A DNA stretch of 64,000 nt from Acanthamoeba lenticulata (GCA_002179805.1 NAVB01000482.1:1-64000), one strand, 5' to 3'; counted from the first letter of the stretch, positions 44,303 through 55,703 are shown. A program made the numbers and translations. Notes: generated by a model from the letters alone, not told the origin.

Positions 44303-46443
44303 TTAAGTGTTGATGGTGATGGGCAAGTGGACGCGCGGGTTGGTGTGCAGCTGCACGACGCCCTTCACCACGATCTCGTACTCGCGGCAATAGGCTCCCG
44401 TCAGGCTCACCTGCACACCGGACGCGTCAACATCACAGTGATGCGCATGACGCATCAGCAAGGGAAGCGAAAAGTACCTCGCTGGGCTTGACGCTCTCGG
44501 GGATCTTGAAGATGAGCTTCCCCTGTTGTTGTTGTTGGGTTGACGTATGTTGATCATGACGTTGACAGTCACAGTTTGCTAGAGGACAGAACATACCTCG
44601 TATTTGGAGTAGGGGGAGAGCGGGAAGCGTGAGCCCTGATAGAACTCGTCCTGGTGCACCTTGGTCTTGGTCGAATGTCGCTTGCCCGACCGCCGTCCGC
44701 CCTCGTACGTCGTATCCCGCTGCAGGGCGTGTGAGTCTCGAGACCAGACACCAAAAGGCGGGGGAGAGGCGCACTTGGACGAGCGTGACTTTGATGAACT
44801 TGACGACCCGGTTAGAGCAATTGTCGAGGTCTACCACAAGGGGTACCTCCTGCCCTGGGTAAAGGCTCGAGTTTTCAAGCTTGACCTGTTCATCAGGAAC
44901 CCCACACGCGAACGTAAGCAAGGAACAGCAAGAGCCTGTTTGCTTGCTTACTCGCAGTCACATCAACAACGTAAAACGCGAGGGGCGAGAACGACCTTGA
45001 GGATAACGGGCTTTTCCAAGAGGCTAGAGGCCGTGTTGGCTCGCTCCAAGCCACCTGTTTGTGTGCGTGGGGAAGGCCACGCCAAATGAGACACGACCGT
45101 CGAGACACCAAATGGGAAGCTGCGTAGCGTACTGCTTGAGCGGGAATGAGGATCGAGAAAAGTGAAATCGTCGTCGGTGAACGGGTCAGTGAAGGGTGGC
45201 GCCTGGGCCATCATCGGTGCGCCCATCATGGCTTGCCCGCCGTAGAACATGGCCGCCTGCTGTTGTTGCTGTTGTTGTTGTTGCTGCTGTTGTGACATCT
45301 GCGCCATCTGCTGCTGGGACATTCCGTAGGCGCCATACGGACTGCCGCCCGACATGGGCGCCTGAGACTGCATTGCGATCGAAACCGTCGGTGTAGACGA
45401 GGATGACGGCGGCGGAATGACCGAAGGGTCTTGGTAGTCGGGCGACTTGAGGAGGAACTCCTTTATCTTCTCCGCTCGCTCCATGTAGACAGCCGTCGTC
45501 TCGCGTAGCGACGTCTTGATCTGCGGGTTCGTTTCCTCTGCTCTCCGCCCCCAGCACGGTTAGGTTGTTCCTCCTACATCAAGTGATTTGAAAAAGGAGA
45601 AAGGGTTGAAGTAGCGCACTCTTGAGGACGGAGAGATAGGCCTCGAGTGCGGCCTCATAGTAAGCAAGGGCGGCTCGGTAGCACTCGGCCTTGTCAGCCT
45701 TCTTGGCCACCTCGCTGCAGTCCAGCGCCTTCTGCAAAGCCCCCTTCCTAGCACGAGAGTTACGTTCATGCTCGCAACACCATGACCGCGATGTAGAGGC
45801 CGAGGCAGAGAGGAGTCTACGTACTCGCCTGTGTAAATCTGGGACGGCAGCTTGATGAGCTGGTGGGCAGGCAACTTGGTTGAAGGCGGGGCGCCGTAGA
45901 ACCCGCCGCTACCTGGCGCCTGCTGTGGCGACTGCTGTTGTTGCTGCTGTGGCATTTGAGGCATCTGATAGTACTGCTGTTGTGGGTGCTGCTGTTGCTG
46001 TTGCTGTTGAGGAGAGCCAAACGAAGGAGGCGCGGTTGTGGAGGAGGGAGAAGGGGCCCCGAGCACGGCAAACGGGTCTTCGCCAGGGATGGGCGGGAAC
46101 GAGAAGCCACCTGACTGCGGCTGTTGAGGCTGCTGGCGCGGCAGGTTGGCTTCGATGTAAGCCATACGCGATGAGTATTCGTAATGCTTCGCCGAGAGCA
46201 TTGATCTCATTTGCTCATTTCTTTCGGCTGTACAGGTGAGGAATTGCGTGAGGCAGATGAAAGATGCACGAAACAACGCGCGAGAGGAGAGGGAAGAGTA
46301 CTCTGCAGAGCTTGACCCAACAGGGCTGTGGCACGTCGATAGTATTGGAGGGCCTCAACGTAGGCATGTGCGCTGTCCAATTCGATTGCGCGACGCGCCA
46401 TCTCAATGCCCGCCTCCACAGGGTTACTGCCCATGTCTGTCAT
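44303..46443 (-). CDS. MIT-MIT-polyQ-arrestin protein, 507 aa
   Basis: Nine exons (46443-46302, 46227-45825, 45747-45620, 45537-45133, 45054-44996, 44885-44775, 44719-44597, 44522-44478, 44410-44303) sum to 1,524 bases and keep phase. Two MIT-type three-helix units are seen: GIEMARRAIELDSAHAYVEA with MRSMLSAKHYEYSSRMAYIE, and ALQKALDCSEVAKKADKAEC with TTAVYMERAEKIKEFLL. Between and after them are Gln/Pro-rich low-complexity stretches, including about 11 Gln near 45260. The C-terminal ~150 residues are one arrestin-like beta-sandwich (VKLENSSLYPGQEVPLVVDL, NRVVKFIKVTLVQ, KLIFKIPESVKPSEV, YCREYEIVVKGVVQL). MIT domains bind ESCRT-III tails, so the protein may link endosomal ESCRT machinery to arrestin-type cargo selection. 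That role is inference. Confidence 0.87.
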
Positions 46444-46599
46444 CTCGAAACTCTATCAAGAAACGTTCGTTCTATTTGATCTACGAGGTGCTTCAAAGTT
46501 GTTAACCACCGATCGCAGGTCCTCGTGTGCTGCCACAAGCTCAACGTCGGTACAACTCTTTTGCTTGTCATTTTCTTTTATTATTATTTTATTTTCCCT

Positions 46600-47245
46600 T
46601 CAGGTCGGGACACTGCTTGCTGCGTCCTCCTGGGCCGGTCGCGGCCGTTGCGGGAAGAGTTCGTCTGCGTCGAGGAAGCGGGCCCGAAGCTCTGGCGTTG
46701 GGCGCCTGCAAGCATCCAGCTTCCCGAACCACGAATAGCTTACATGCAGGCGCAACCTGGTCAGAAGACGGTTGTTATCAGAAAGACAGGCAAGGCTCAA
46801 TGGGCTGTACCGGTTGCTGGCTACGATGCGGTAGAAGAAGTCCCTGATGAAAGACGGTACGAGGAAATAGAAGAAGAAGTACATCAACGGCCAGGGCATT
46901 GAGAGCTGCGACATCACCTTCAACGCGGCTGCGCGCAAAACAAAACAGGTTGGTGAGGCTAAAACTGGAGGGAAGCAAGCAGGAAGGAACCTGAAGAGTG
47001 GGTGTAAAGCTTCTCATCCTCGATAGCTATAACGCTGTCAAGGTCAGGCGGCACATGAAACTTCTCCATCACCTCACGCGCGTACTGTGACTGCAAAGAT
47101 GCAAACTGCACCCGGCCTGCCACAACGCTTAAGTTATGGGGCAACAAAACAAAGCTGTTGGACACGTACGGGCGGGATCGCGGTCAACTACAAAGTGTAC
47201 ACACCAGTTACACATGACGCACACACCATCAAAGAGCACGATCAT
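46600..47245 (-). CDS. DCC-family (DUF393) thiol-disulfide-type protein
   Basis: About three exons. It begins MIVLFDGVCVMCNWCVHFVV, the DUF393/DCC signature DGxCxxC, immediately downstream of a splice-acceptor-like AAG, so a longer first exon upstream (for example from ATG 47415) cannot be excluded. The following exon reads VQFASLQSQYAREVM and IAIEDEKLYTHS. The last exon has PWPLMYFFFYFLVPSFIRDF, RIVASNRY and RARFLDADELFP, typical of the family C-terminus. DCC proteins are small, thioredoxin-fold-like proteins found widely in bacteria, plants and protists. The paired Cys suggests a redox role that has not been established. No organelle targeting peptide is evident with this start. It is divergent from the EF-hand gene. 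Confidence 0.82.
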
Positions 47246-47466
47246 CTTGTCACGATGCGCAACCAAAGAGAATAACAATATTTTATTGCAAGAGAGAATA
47301 AAATAGTGAAAAGTCAGAAGAGGACAGAAAGAAAAGCTACAGGCCCTGTACCTTACGTAAGGTAGCACGCCTCTCCACCCACGCCGCAGTGCCACCAAAC
47401 GCACTTGTAAGGCATGCCCAACAAGAACAGCGTTCTTCTCCCCATCTAGCAGTTTTCACATTTGTG

Positions 47467-48497
47467 ATGGGGGCGTCCTGGGGATCGACGCCTGTGCTAC
47501 CTCCTCAAGATGTGGCCAAGCTAACACGTTGTACTCATTGTACGCTGTCCTTAAGTTCTCATCCCTCGACACATGCGCATGTACTGAGGGTGCTGCACGT
47601 GGGCAGTCAATGAGAAAGAGATTCGGGTGCTCTTCGAGCGCTTTCGAGCTGTGTCGGCCTCTATCCAAAAGGACGACACAATCGAGCTCAACGAGTTCCA
47701 AGCCGGTTCGTGCTGTTCCCTTACTTTCAGTCCCAATTAATGTTCAAATAACCTGGTGCAGCATTGGGACGACATGACCGAGTCTTCACCAAGCGCTTCT
47801 TCACCATTTTCGACGAGAACGGCAATGGAGAGATCGACTTCAAGTACACTCGCTTCACTTTGGAGCTCTACTTTGGGGTTGCTCACAATGCGTACACTGT
47901 CGTGCAGAGAGTTTTGTCAGGGCATCTCTGCGTTCTGCGAGAGGGCCACCATGCAGGAGAAGATTAAATGTACATACCTGATCCATTCTCTTGCGGTGCA
48001 GCACTCCAACCTCTCCTCACTACCATGATTCCGTAATGCAGACTCGTTTCGCATTTATGATATAGATGGCGACGGCTATATCGACCGGTGCGTCTGTCGC
48101 TCGTGCGTTGGTATTGTAGTGGATCCTTGACGTTGATGGTAACGAGGACATATTGATAACAGGAGCGAACTTCATCATTTGCTCAAAGCTGCGCTCTCCG
48201 AGAATATGCTGGACCTCAGTGACGATCAGATCCGTGTCCTCGTGGAAGAGACCTTTGCTCAAGTCGACTCTAATGGTATAGGCCAGGTCCCCCCTTTTTT
48301 TCTGTGCTACGCGCCTCTAGTCAATGCGGTCGCTTGTCAAGAGTCCCACATGTCTCACTGTGGGCGCAGGAGATGGTCGAATCTCGTTCGACGAGTACGA
48401 GCACATGGTTCGCTCGCATCCTTCGTTCCTCCGCTTCCTGACCATCGACACCACGTCCTTGTTCCAGCGAGATGCTGATAGCCGGATCGAGGATTGA
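47467..48497 (+). CDS. Calcineurin-B-like / NCS-type EF-hand Ca2+ sensor, N-myristoylation signal
   Basis: About six exons. Exon 1 (MGASWGSTPVLPPQDVAKLT) joins to FNEKEIRVLFERFRAV, the usual opening of calcineurin-B-like and neuronal-calcium-sensor proteins. EF-hands 2-4 have good calcium loops: DENGNGEIDFKEF, DIDGDGYIDRSEL and DSNGDGRISFDEY. The first EF-hand (QKDDTIELNEF) is degenerate. Gly2 in MGASWG is compatible with N-myristoylation. The C-terminal part (SHPSFLRFLTID) provides the hydrophobic helix that often covers the target groove. The protein probably regulates a kinase, phosphatase or transporter at a membrane; the partner is unknown. Splice phases at TTC and TAC codons restore conserved residues, which supports the model. 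Confidence 0.87.
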
Positions 48498-49043
48498 GTA
48501 TTTTGTTTTTTTTAAATAAAAAGTATTTAATTTATTTTCTTTTCATTTCCCGCGGGTCCGTTGTTGCTCAGGGCGATCAGCACAGGTACTGGGTGTTGTC
48601 ATCCACCAGTTACAAGCTTGAAAGGAGACTTACCAAAATGACAACAGCATGCTGTCCTTTTTTCATGCGTGCTTATCCTTTTTCAGAGGGTATGCTCCTA
48701 AAAAGGATTTGAGTTTTTAGACAGATGGCGAGTTGGTCACCGCGGCCACCGCGTTCATTGGCATCGTTTGGGCTCTGACGCTCACGCACGCACACGACTG
48801 TGAAGTTTTTTTTCTCGACCACTTCGAGACTCGATAAACTAAGCTATCGCAGGACGAGAGCGGGACATGTCGGCCTACTAGGTAGGCGCTACCCTTTGTG
48901 AAAACAACGGGGAGTCATGTTGTTAATCCTTCCTTAACCCCCTCGCGACAGGAACGGGTTTCTTTACACGCACGCTGTTCCATCGATCGCCCTCAGCGAA
49001 GCCAAACAGAACTTTGTAAGTAGAGACGGAGCAGGAAGTGGAG
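48498..49043. other. Intergenic region
   Basis: 3' AT-rich end of the EF-hand gene followed by the promoter and leader of the SH3 gene. Open frames are short and unsupported. Confidence 0.4.
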
Positions 49044-52000
49044 ATGATGAATACCGATGTTGTGCGAGAGGTCGATGTTGGAAGTGGAGGGGATTTCAAT
49101 ACTGAGGACGACTCAGCGAAGCTTCAGACGGAGGACAACAACGGCTCGAAGAAGAGACGCAGCAAAAAGGGCAAGATCAAGGGAGAGAGGATGGAGAGGC
49201 GGAAGAGTCGTGGAGCCGACTATGAGGGGCTCATCATCTCTGAGCCAGACTACGAGACGTTTCGTAACATGGCGGACGTTATCAAGGACCCCAAGGAACG
49301 GCTCTGCGCCCTGGGCGCCAAGCCTGGCGAACTTATCTCGACGTCCCCTACCTCTGGTGGCCGCGTCAAGCGCATGTTCTCCATCATCCGCAAGGGCGAT
49401 AAGAAACAGGGGCGAGAGTCCAACAAGGGCACTTACGCTCTCGTCGACCCCGACGCCTTGCGGCGAGCGCCCATTCCAGACGCCCTCGCTCCCGAGGGGA
49501 CTCAGCGGCGGGCCACTGAGCCACCCTTTCAGCCAAACTCCAGCGCGGACGAAGATGGGCCACCGCCACTACCGCCCTTGCCAGCCAGTATACGCAATCA
49601 ACCCTCGCCGCCAGTACCTCGCCGTTCTGACGTGCCGGTGAATGGCTTGCTCTACCAACCACATCGACCAACACAAATTCGACGAAAATCGATTCAATTT
49701 AATGAAGGGGGAGAGACGCAACACGACAGCTCGACAGAGAGCGGTGGAGGAGAGATCGTACAGGCAATCGCCACCTACAGCTTTAGAGCTCAACAGGCGG
49801 CGGAACTCAGTTTCGATGAGGGGTACGCGCCCTGTCCTCCCACTGTGCCTGGTTGTTTAAACTTACAACAACACACCCCCCAGGGACATAATCGAAGTGC
49901 TGGAGCGGAAGAAGACCGATTGGTGGCTAGGACGACTGAACGGCCAGTGCGGCCTGTTCCCGCGCATCTTCGTCAACGTGCTGACGTCTCCAGCTGCCTC
50001 TGGTGGTGGAGTCGCCGTGGCACTGCACCGACGGAACATGCCAGCGCAGTCCCTCCCGCATGGCGAGGGCATTGCGCCACCGCCACAACAGGAACAGCAG
50101 CATCGCTTACGTTCGATGACGGGGGACTCGCCATCCTACTCGCCCATGTCATCGCCTATGTCGTCGCCACCGCCGTCGCTCATCTTTGGCACGGCTCCGC
50201 CCCCGCCGCGCGAGCCGCCGCTGGACGACGTATGGGAGGAGCTCAGACGACACGAGGCCGCTGCGACCCGCCCCACGACCACGGACGCGCCACCGCTGCC
50301 TCCGTTGTCGTCCTCCTCGTCGACCACCGGAGCGACCGCGGCGTCGCACTCGGAGGCCGACGAGTCGACGACGTCGCCGCTCTCGTCGCCCGTGTCGTCG
50401 CCATCGTCGTCGCTGATCCGTGACCTCCCGGCGCTGGTCGCTGCCACGTCGCCCATCGCGCAGCCTCCGCCACGCAAGGCCGTCTCGGCCTCGCCCTCGC
50501 TGGCCTCCTTCACGCCGCCGGGCGCGGCCCAGATGTGCCACCCGCTAGCTGCCGCTGGGGCTACGTCAGCCTCGGCCCCGACGCTGCCGGCGCTGGACGC
50601 TGCGACCCTGGCCTCGGCCGCTTCGTCGGCCTACCCGCCGTCGTCCCCGGCCCTGTCGCTTTCGCCGGCCTCGTCGGCCACGTCCTCGCGGTCGTCCTCG
50701 TCCACGACGTCGCCGGCCGCCACGCCGTCAACCTCGACCAACCCGTCGCCGTCGTCGTCACCACGCCTGGCGCCGGCAGGCGAGGTCGTCGTCGCCGCGG
50801 CGCCGGACAAGGCGTCGCCACCGGCGACAGTGCCCCCGACGCCCGCTGCAGCACCGACGCCGCTGGTAGCTCAGCCTCAGGCCCAGGTCCAGGCTCAGGC
50901 CCCTACGTTGACGCCGGCGAGCAGCACGACGAGTCCGTCCATCAGCAGCAAAGTCGCTGCGCTCAGCCAGAGCTTTGCCGCGGCCGCGGCCGCGTCATCG
51001 GCTGCGTCGTCGTCATCGCCCTCGCCCGGCTCGTCGGCCGGCGCACCGCCGGCCACCTCGAGTCTCGTGCAGGAGCGACGAAAGATGCTGTTTGGGGCGA
51101 CTACGTCGTCACCGCCGTCGCCGCTTTCATCGTCCACACTCTCGGCGTCGGCGCCCAACAAGGCGATGAATCGACGTTCGAGCACCTTTTCGCAGTCCTC
51201 CGGTGTTCTGCCCTCGGTTCCGATGGTCAACAAGCCGACGGGCCCGCTCTCCATCTCGCTCAAGACTCTGCCGCCGCCGCCCTCCTCGACCACGACCACG
51301 ACGAGCTCGGGCACACACAACCCGAGCATGCCGCAGCCCAAGCCCCTCTCGGCGTCGACGTTCTCGTTCGCGGCCATCTCCAAGACGATCGGCCACGCAA
51401 GCGGCGGAAGCTCGTCGTTCCCGTCGCACGCGCCTATCCCGTGGATGGCGCAGAACCACGGGGCCGTGGGCGCACGCCCAGCGGGCCCGATCGCGTCGCC
51501 TCCGCCTTCTCTGCTCTCGCAGAGCGCGGCCGGAGTGGCCGGCTCGCCGACATCGCAGCCGCCGCCGACGCGCAAGTTCAAGGAGGGCGCGCCCATCATC
51601 CTCTCGCGACGAAAGGACAAGCAGCAGCAACAGGCTGGGTCCTCACCAGCCGGCACCACACCTCCGCAGCCGCCTCTCCCGGCATCGGCCGGACAGGCTG
51701 TCCTGCCCCAGCCACAGCAGCTGCAGGCCATCTCGTCTTCGCCACCACAGGTGCGCGCGCGGAGCAACACGGCCGATTCCTTGTCCTCGGCGCATCTGAG
51801 CCCGGCCTCGGCCGTCTTCACGTCGCCCACTCGGTCGGTCATGTCCACCGGCGCCGCGACACCTACGTCGACGACGACACCGCCACCTGCGGCCGAGGCT
51901 GGCGCAGTGACGTCACTGTCTACCACTACTCAGGGCGTCAAATCGCCCGGTACGCTCCTCGACTCACTTGTTGTGGCTGTGGTTCGAGAGCTGACGTTGT

Positions 52001-52160
52001 TGGGACTCGTCGAGCAGCTCGTGGACGGCCCAAGGTGCGGACGCGGACTCCTCAGCCGCTGGGTGGGAAGCCAAGCGCCGCGGCCCAGGCAGCTTCAACA
52101 GCAACAGCAGAGCAGCAGCCAGCAACAACGGAGCCGACGCAGCAGCAACAAGAGGCGTGA
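49044..52160 (+). CDS. SH3-domain protein with very long disordered Pro/Ser/Thr/Ala tail
   Basis: Three exons (about 49044-49822, 49884-51950, 52003-52160). The N-terminal ~250 residues are basic then Pro-rich (KKRRSKKGKIKGERMERRKS; DEDGPPPLPPLP). The SH3 domain spans the first intron: QAIATYSFRAQQAAELSFDE then GDIIEVLERKKTDWWLGRLN and GQCGLFPRIFVNVL, with the ALYDY-like, WW and PxxY-equivalent positions. The remaining ~700 residues are low-complexity Ser/Pro/Ala/Thr with several PxxP motifs, suggesting a scaffold in actin or endocytic signalling. A 52-base GTACG...CAG intron at about 51951-52002 is favoured because it joins to GGKPSAAAQAAS and a Gln-rich end that matches the tail composition. 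Reading through the intron would extend to 52218 with unlike composition. The GC-rich composition produces long meaningless frames on the other strand. Confidence 0.82.
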
Positions 52161-52501
52161 AGCCAAGACCTGTGGACCCCAGTCGGACCGCACGCCAGCC
52201 GTTGCAGTAGTACACTAGTCTTTTCCCCTTTTTCAAGGCGTTTGTCCGGACTTGGCCCATCACCGAGTTCGTGCTCCACCGCTTGAGTTCCCGGTTGGCG
52301 CCGGCCATGTATCATTGCCCCACATGAAATGTAGAATCCAAAAACAACAAAAAAGAACCAAAAAACTGGTTAATAAACGCAAATTAACAATGTTTTCCAG
52401 GTATCTTTCCAGCCCGACACCGGAGTTGAGCCCGAATTACACAACAACATTAACCACACGTGCGCACAGCACTCATTGTACGTTCGAGCAACAAGGCAAA
52501 G
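52161..52501. other. Intergenic region
   Basis: 3' end of the SH3 gene and leader of the second F-box/repeat gene. An A-rich patch lies at 52337-52390. Confidence 0.35.
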
Positions 52502-53491
52502 ATGATGGCCCATGAAGAGAGGAAGGGTGGAAGTACTCCATGGCTCAGAAAGAGGTCGAGGCAGGAAGCCTTCTCCGCCACATCCTCCTTCCCTCATCAA
52601 CGGAAGCAGCAACGTTGCTGTGAACAAGAAGATGAAGAAACCACTGGTTTCATACCGTCTCATAGGGAGTACGTTCGTTGCGCACCTTCACCGCCGGCGC
52701 CGGTGATCAGTGAGTTAATGCCCGAGTTGGTCGACATCATCCTCAGCCATGTCTCCCCGCTCTCCTTGCTTGTCTGCCGTGCTGTTTCTTCTCAATGGTC
52801 CACACTCGCAGCCCGGCGCACAAGAAGGTGCTCAACAGCGGCGCCAAGCCGCCTGACTACGCGCGCTGCGGCCATGGGCTGGCTGTCTGTGCTCCAATGG
52901 GCGCGCCAGCAAGGATGCCCCTGGGACGCGTCGACCTCGGCAGCGGCGGCCATGAGAGGAGACATCCGTGCGTTACGGTGGCTGTGCACCAACGGCTGTC
53001 CGTCAGACGAGTCAACTCGGCTCTTCGCAGCCAGAGGAGGCCACCTGGACGTTCTCCAGTGGGCGCACGCCGCTCAAGTCGACCGCAAGAGCGCCACCAA
53101 ATCCAGATACATGGATCTCTCCCTCTGGACGCCCAAGGTGTGCGCTGCAGCGGCGGAGGGCGGCCATTTAGCTGTGCTTCAGTGGGCACACACCAAAAGC
53201 TACCCCATCAATGAATGGACCTGCGCAATGGCTGCCAAGGGAGGCCATCTCGAGGTGCTCCGGTGGGCGCGCGCCAACGGCTGCCCGTGGGACGAGAGGA
53301 CATGTGCTTGGGCGGCTGCAGGAGGTCATCTCGAGGTGCTCCAGTGGGCGCGCGCCAACGGCTGCCCGTGGGACAGGAGGACATGTGTATGTAACCAGGC
53401 AGCCAGGGGAGGCCACCAGGACGTGTTCCGGTGGGCTCGTGCCAACGGCTGTCCGGGTCCGCATGGGGACGGACGGGTTTTCCTTGTTTGA
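52502..53491 (+). CDS. F-box protein with WARANGCPWD-type ankyrin-like repeats
   Basis: Single open frame of 330 codons, probably intronless. After a basic Gln/Glu-containing leader comes an F-box-like segment (ELMPELVDIILSHVSPLSLL, then VCRAVSSQWSTL). About eight repeats follow: MGWLSVLQWARQQGCPWDAS, GDIRALRWLCTNGCPSDE, GGHLDVLQWAHA, GGHLAVLQWAHTKSYPINEW, GGHLEVLRWARANGCPWDER, GGHLEVLQWARANGCPWDRR and GGHQDVFRWARANGCPG. The repeat matches the one in the frameshifted gene at 21.2-22.2 kb but this copy is intact. Similar F-box/ankyrin-like proteins are abundant in Acanthamoeba and in giant viruses that infect it. Expected role: substrate adaptor of SCF ubiquitin ligase. ATG 52502 or the adjacent ATG 52505 are equally possible starts. 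Confidence 0.82.
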   Translation: MMAHEERKGGSTPWLRKRSRQEAFSATSSFPHQRKQQRCCEQEDEETTGFIPSHREYVRCAPSPPAPVISELMPELVDIILSHVSPLSLLVCRAVSSQWSTLAARRTRRCSTAAPSRLTTRAAAMGWLSVLQWARQQGCPWDASTSAAAAMRGDIRALRWLCTNGCPSDESTRLFAARGGHLDVLQWAHAAQVDRKSATKSRYMDLSLWTPKVCAAAAEGGHLAVLQWAHTKSYPINEWTCAMAAKGGHLEVLRWARANGCPWDERTCAWAAAGGHLEVLQWARANGCPWDRRTCVCNQAARGGHQDVFRWARANGCPGPHGDGRVFLV

Positions 53492-53574
53492 AAAGAAGAA
53501 GATGTAAAGCGTGTACCGTCAGGTGTCAGATGGCCCACTGGGGCCCAGGACAGGAATAAGCCACCGTTTTTGTT

Positions 53575-53590
53575 TATATATATATATATT
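53575..53590. repeat. (TA)n microsatellite
   Basis: TATATATATATATATT run in the AT-rich space between the convergent F-box/repeat and MFS genes. Confidence 0.8.
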
Positions 53591-53629
53591 GTTTATTCCA
53601 ATGAATATTCGTTTATCAAAAATAATGGG

Positions 53630-55703
53630 TCATGAGTGGATGGGCTCAGGGAAGCCCACCACGAACCGATGGGCGGGCGTTCGCGAGAGGCACTTGACCC
53701 ACGTGCTGTAGCACACGATGCCGGCGATGCACACCGTGCTGAGCACGGCGCCGATTATGAACGAGCCTTGCTCGTCGAGCACGCTGATGGAGAGCGGGAA
53801 GACGATGCGCCCCACGGAGCCGGCCATGGTGATGATGCCCATGAGGGTGCCCTGCGGCTGCGACCCGAGCACGGTCGAGAAGGAGGAGAGGATGACCGTC
53901 TGCACGATGGGCGAGCCAAAGGAGAGGACCATCGCGCAGCCACCCACGAACTGGGCCTTGGTCAGGTCCTCGCGCGGGACGATGGCCAGCACGACGAGGC
54001 CGGCCCCGATCAGGAGGAACCCAAACACGAGCATCGTGACCTCGCTGGCGATCTTGCGCGCGCAGCCCAGGCCAAAGTAGACCGAGAGGCCCACCACGCC
54101 CATTATCAGGTAAAAGTGCGACGCGTCGGTCGTGTCCGTCCCCTCAAACACTCTGCAGATTGTCGCGAGTTTACGTGCTGACGTCAGCACCAGCCCGAGG
54201 ACGAGGATGATGATGATGATGATGATGACCATGATGAGCAGGTTGGGTCACACGTACTCAAGGAAGATGGGCGTGCCGAGCGTCTCGAGCAGCGAGAGCA
54301 CGCCACGCGCGACAAAGTTGAGCACGATGTAGACGACGGCACCAACCACCATCAACTGCAAGAAGGAGGTTAGACTTGTCGGAGCAATAAAATAAATTCA
54401 GTTGAAAAAATCAAATAAATAGATCGGAGCAGGTTAATCAATTAAAAGTTATTCTAATTATATAATAAGAATAATACCTTGGTCTCGCGGGACCACTTGT
54501 GGCGCCACCAGGAGGTCTTGCCACCGCTCGGGTCCTCGTCTTCGGGGAAGGCCTCAAGGTCCTTCTCCTGCTCGACGTGCTTCTTGAGCTCGTCCGTCCG
54601 GCCGCGGGCGTCGGCAGCGGACTTGGCGGAGCCGTTGGGCACCACCTGAGTGGCGCGGTCGTCGGCGGACGTGTGCGCAAAGAAGGAAGAGAAGAGCACA
54701 AAGTCGAGCACGATCGCCACCACGTTGAGCAGGGCGATCACAAAGCCCGGGGCCGTCAGCTTGTCCAGCGGCAAGCTCCCAATATCTCTATCGAGAGATT
54801 TCGACGACATGTCAGCGACACTTGGTTGGATTTCGAGATATGCTGGTGGTTGCGAACGTACACATTCACATCGGAGAAGAGGATGTTGATGCCCGGGATG
54901 AGCCCGAAGCCGATGAACTGGACGGCGCCGGCGTAGCCCATGAAGCGGGTGCGCTCCTCTTTGGTGGTCTGCGCGGCGATGTGGGCCCGCGCCACGCTGA
55001 GGGTGCCCGTGGAGAAGCCGATGATGACGCGCGAGATGAGGAGCACGTAGATGCCGCTCACCGCCGCGAAGGAGAACATGATGTTGCCGCCCACGCCGAT
55101 GATCAGCGCCACCGTCAGCACCTCCAACGCGCTCCGCTTGTTGTACCTGGTGGTCCCGCCCCACGTACATTCATTACATTCCAGTCCATGGTTGCTGTTG
55201 TTCAAGTGTGGGAGCAAGAAGCGCGTCGCGTACCACCAGCCGAGGACGGGAGCGCCGATGAGGCGACCGACGGAGAAGAGGGAGATGGCCAGGCCGAGCT
55301 GCGACTTGTCGCCGCCCACAGTCTCGACATAGGTGGAGATGGTGGGCAGGACGATGCCGCGCGCCGCCTCAGCGAGGAACAAGATGAAGAGGACGGCCAA
55401 CACCTGCAAGCAGCAACCAACGTAAACGAGGATTAAAGGCCAAGAAGAGGTGGGGAAAGCAGCATGCAAGGTGCGTACCTGAGGGCGCCAGTGCGAGACG
55501 ATGAAGTCCCATAGGCGGCCATACCAGCGTTTTCGCTTGGCAGAGTCGAGGAGGAGCGCGTCGTCGTCGTGGTCGCCGTTGATGTCGAGGCCCCAACCCT
55601 TATCGTCGTCGTCGAGGTCACTATCGTGGATGTGTAGCTGCGGATTTCTTGCTCGTCCACCAAACAGCTCCTGCATGCTTTGCTCCCGTGATGGGTCATA
55701 CAT
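53630..55703 (-). CDS. Major facilitator superfamily transporter (MFSD8/CLN7-like)
   Basis: About seven exons. An acidic N-terminal cytosolic tail (DSDLDDDDKGWGLDINGDHD) precedes the first helices: VLAVLFILFLAEAARGIVLP, STYVETVGGDKSQLGLAISL and FSVGRLIGAPVLGWWY, the MFS motif-A region. Helices 3-6 include VALIIGVGGNIMFSF, YVLLISRVIIGFSTG and GYAGAVQFIGFGLIPG. A long central loop rich in Glu/Asp/Lys follows (about 54490-54690), then helices 7-12 (LMVVGAVVYIVLNFVARGVL, FGLGCARKIASEVTM, MLVFGFLLIGAGLVVLAIV, SFIIGAVLSTVCIAGIV). The layout and the GRLIGAP and GTLSVARAH motifs resemble the lysosomal MFSD8/CLN7 group and SPX-MFS proteins without SPX. The substrate is unknown. A further 5' exon is possible because a CAG acceptor directly precedes the proposed start. 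Confidence 0.8.
54206..54233. repeat. (ATG)n microsatellite in an MFS gene intron
   Basis: Run of GATGATGATGATGATGATGA triplets between two exons of the transporter gene. Confidence 0.7.

Noticed and set aside
50535..52160. 541-codon frame shifted relative to the SH3 protein
   Set aside because: It overlaps the Ser/Pro/Thr tail in another frame and lacks any domain. Only its last ~50 codons are used, through the final splice.
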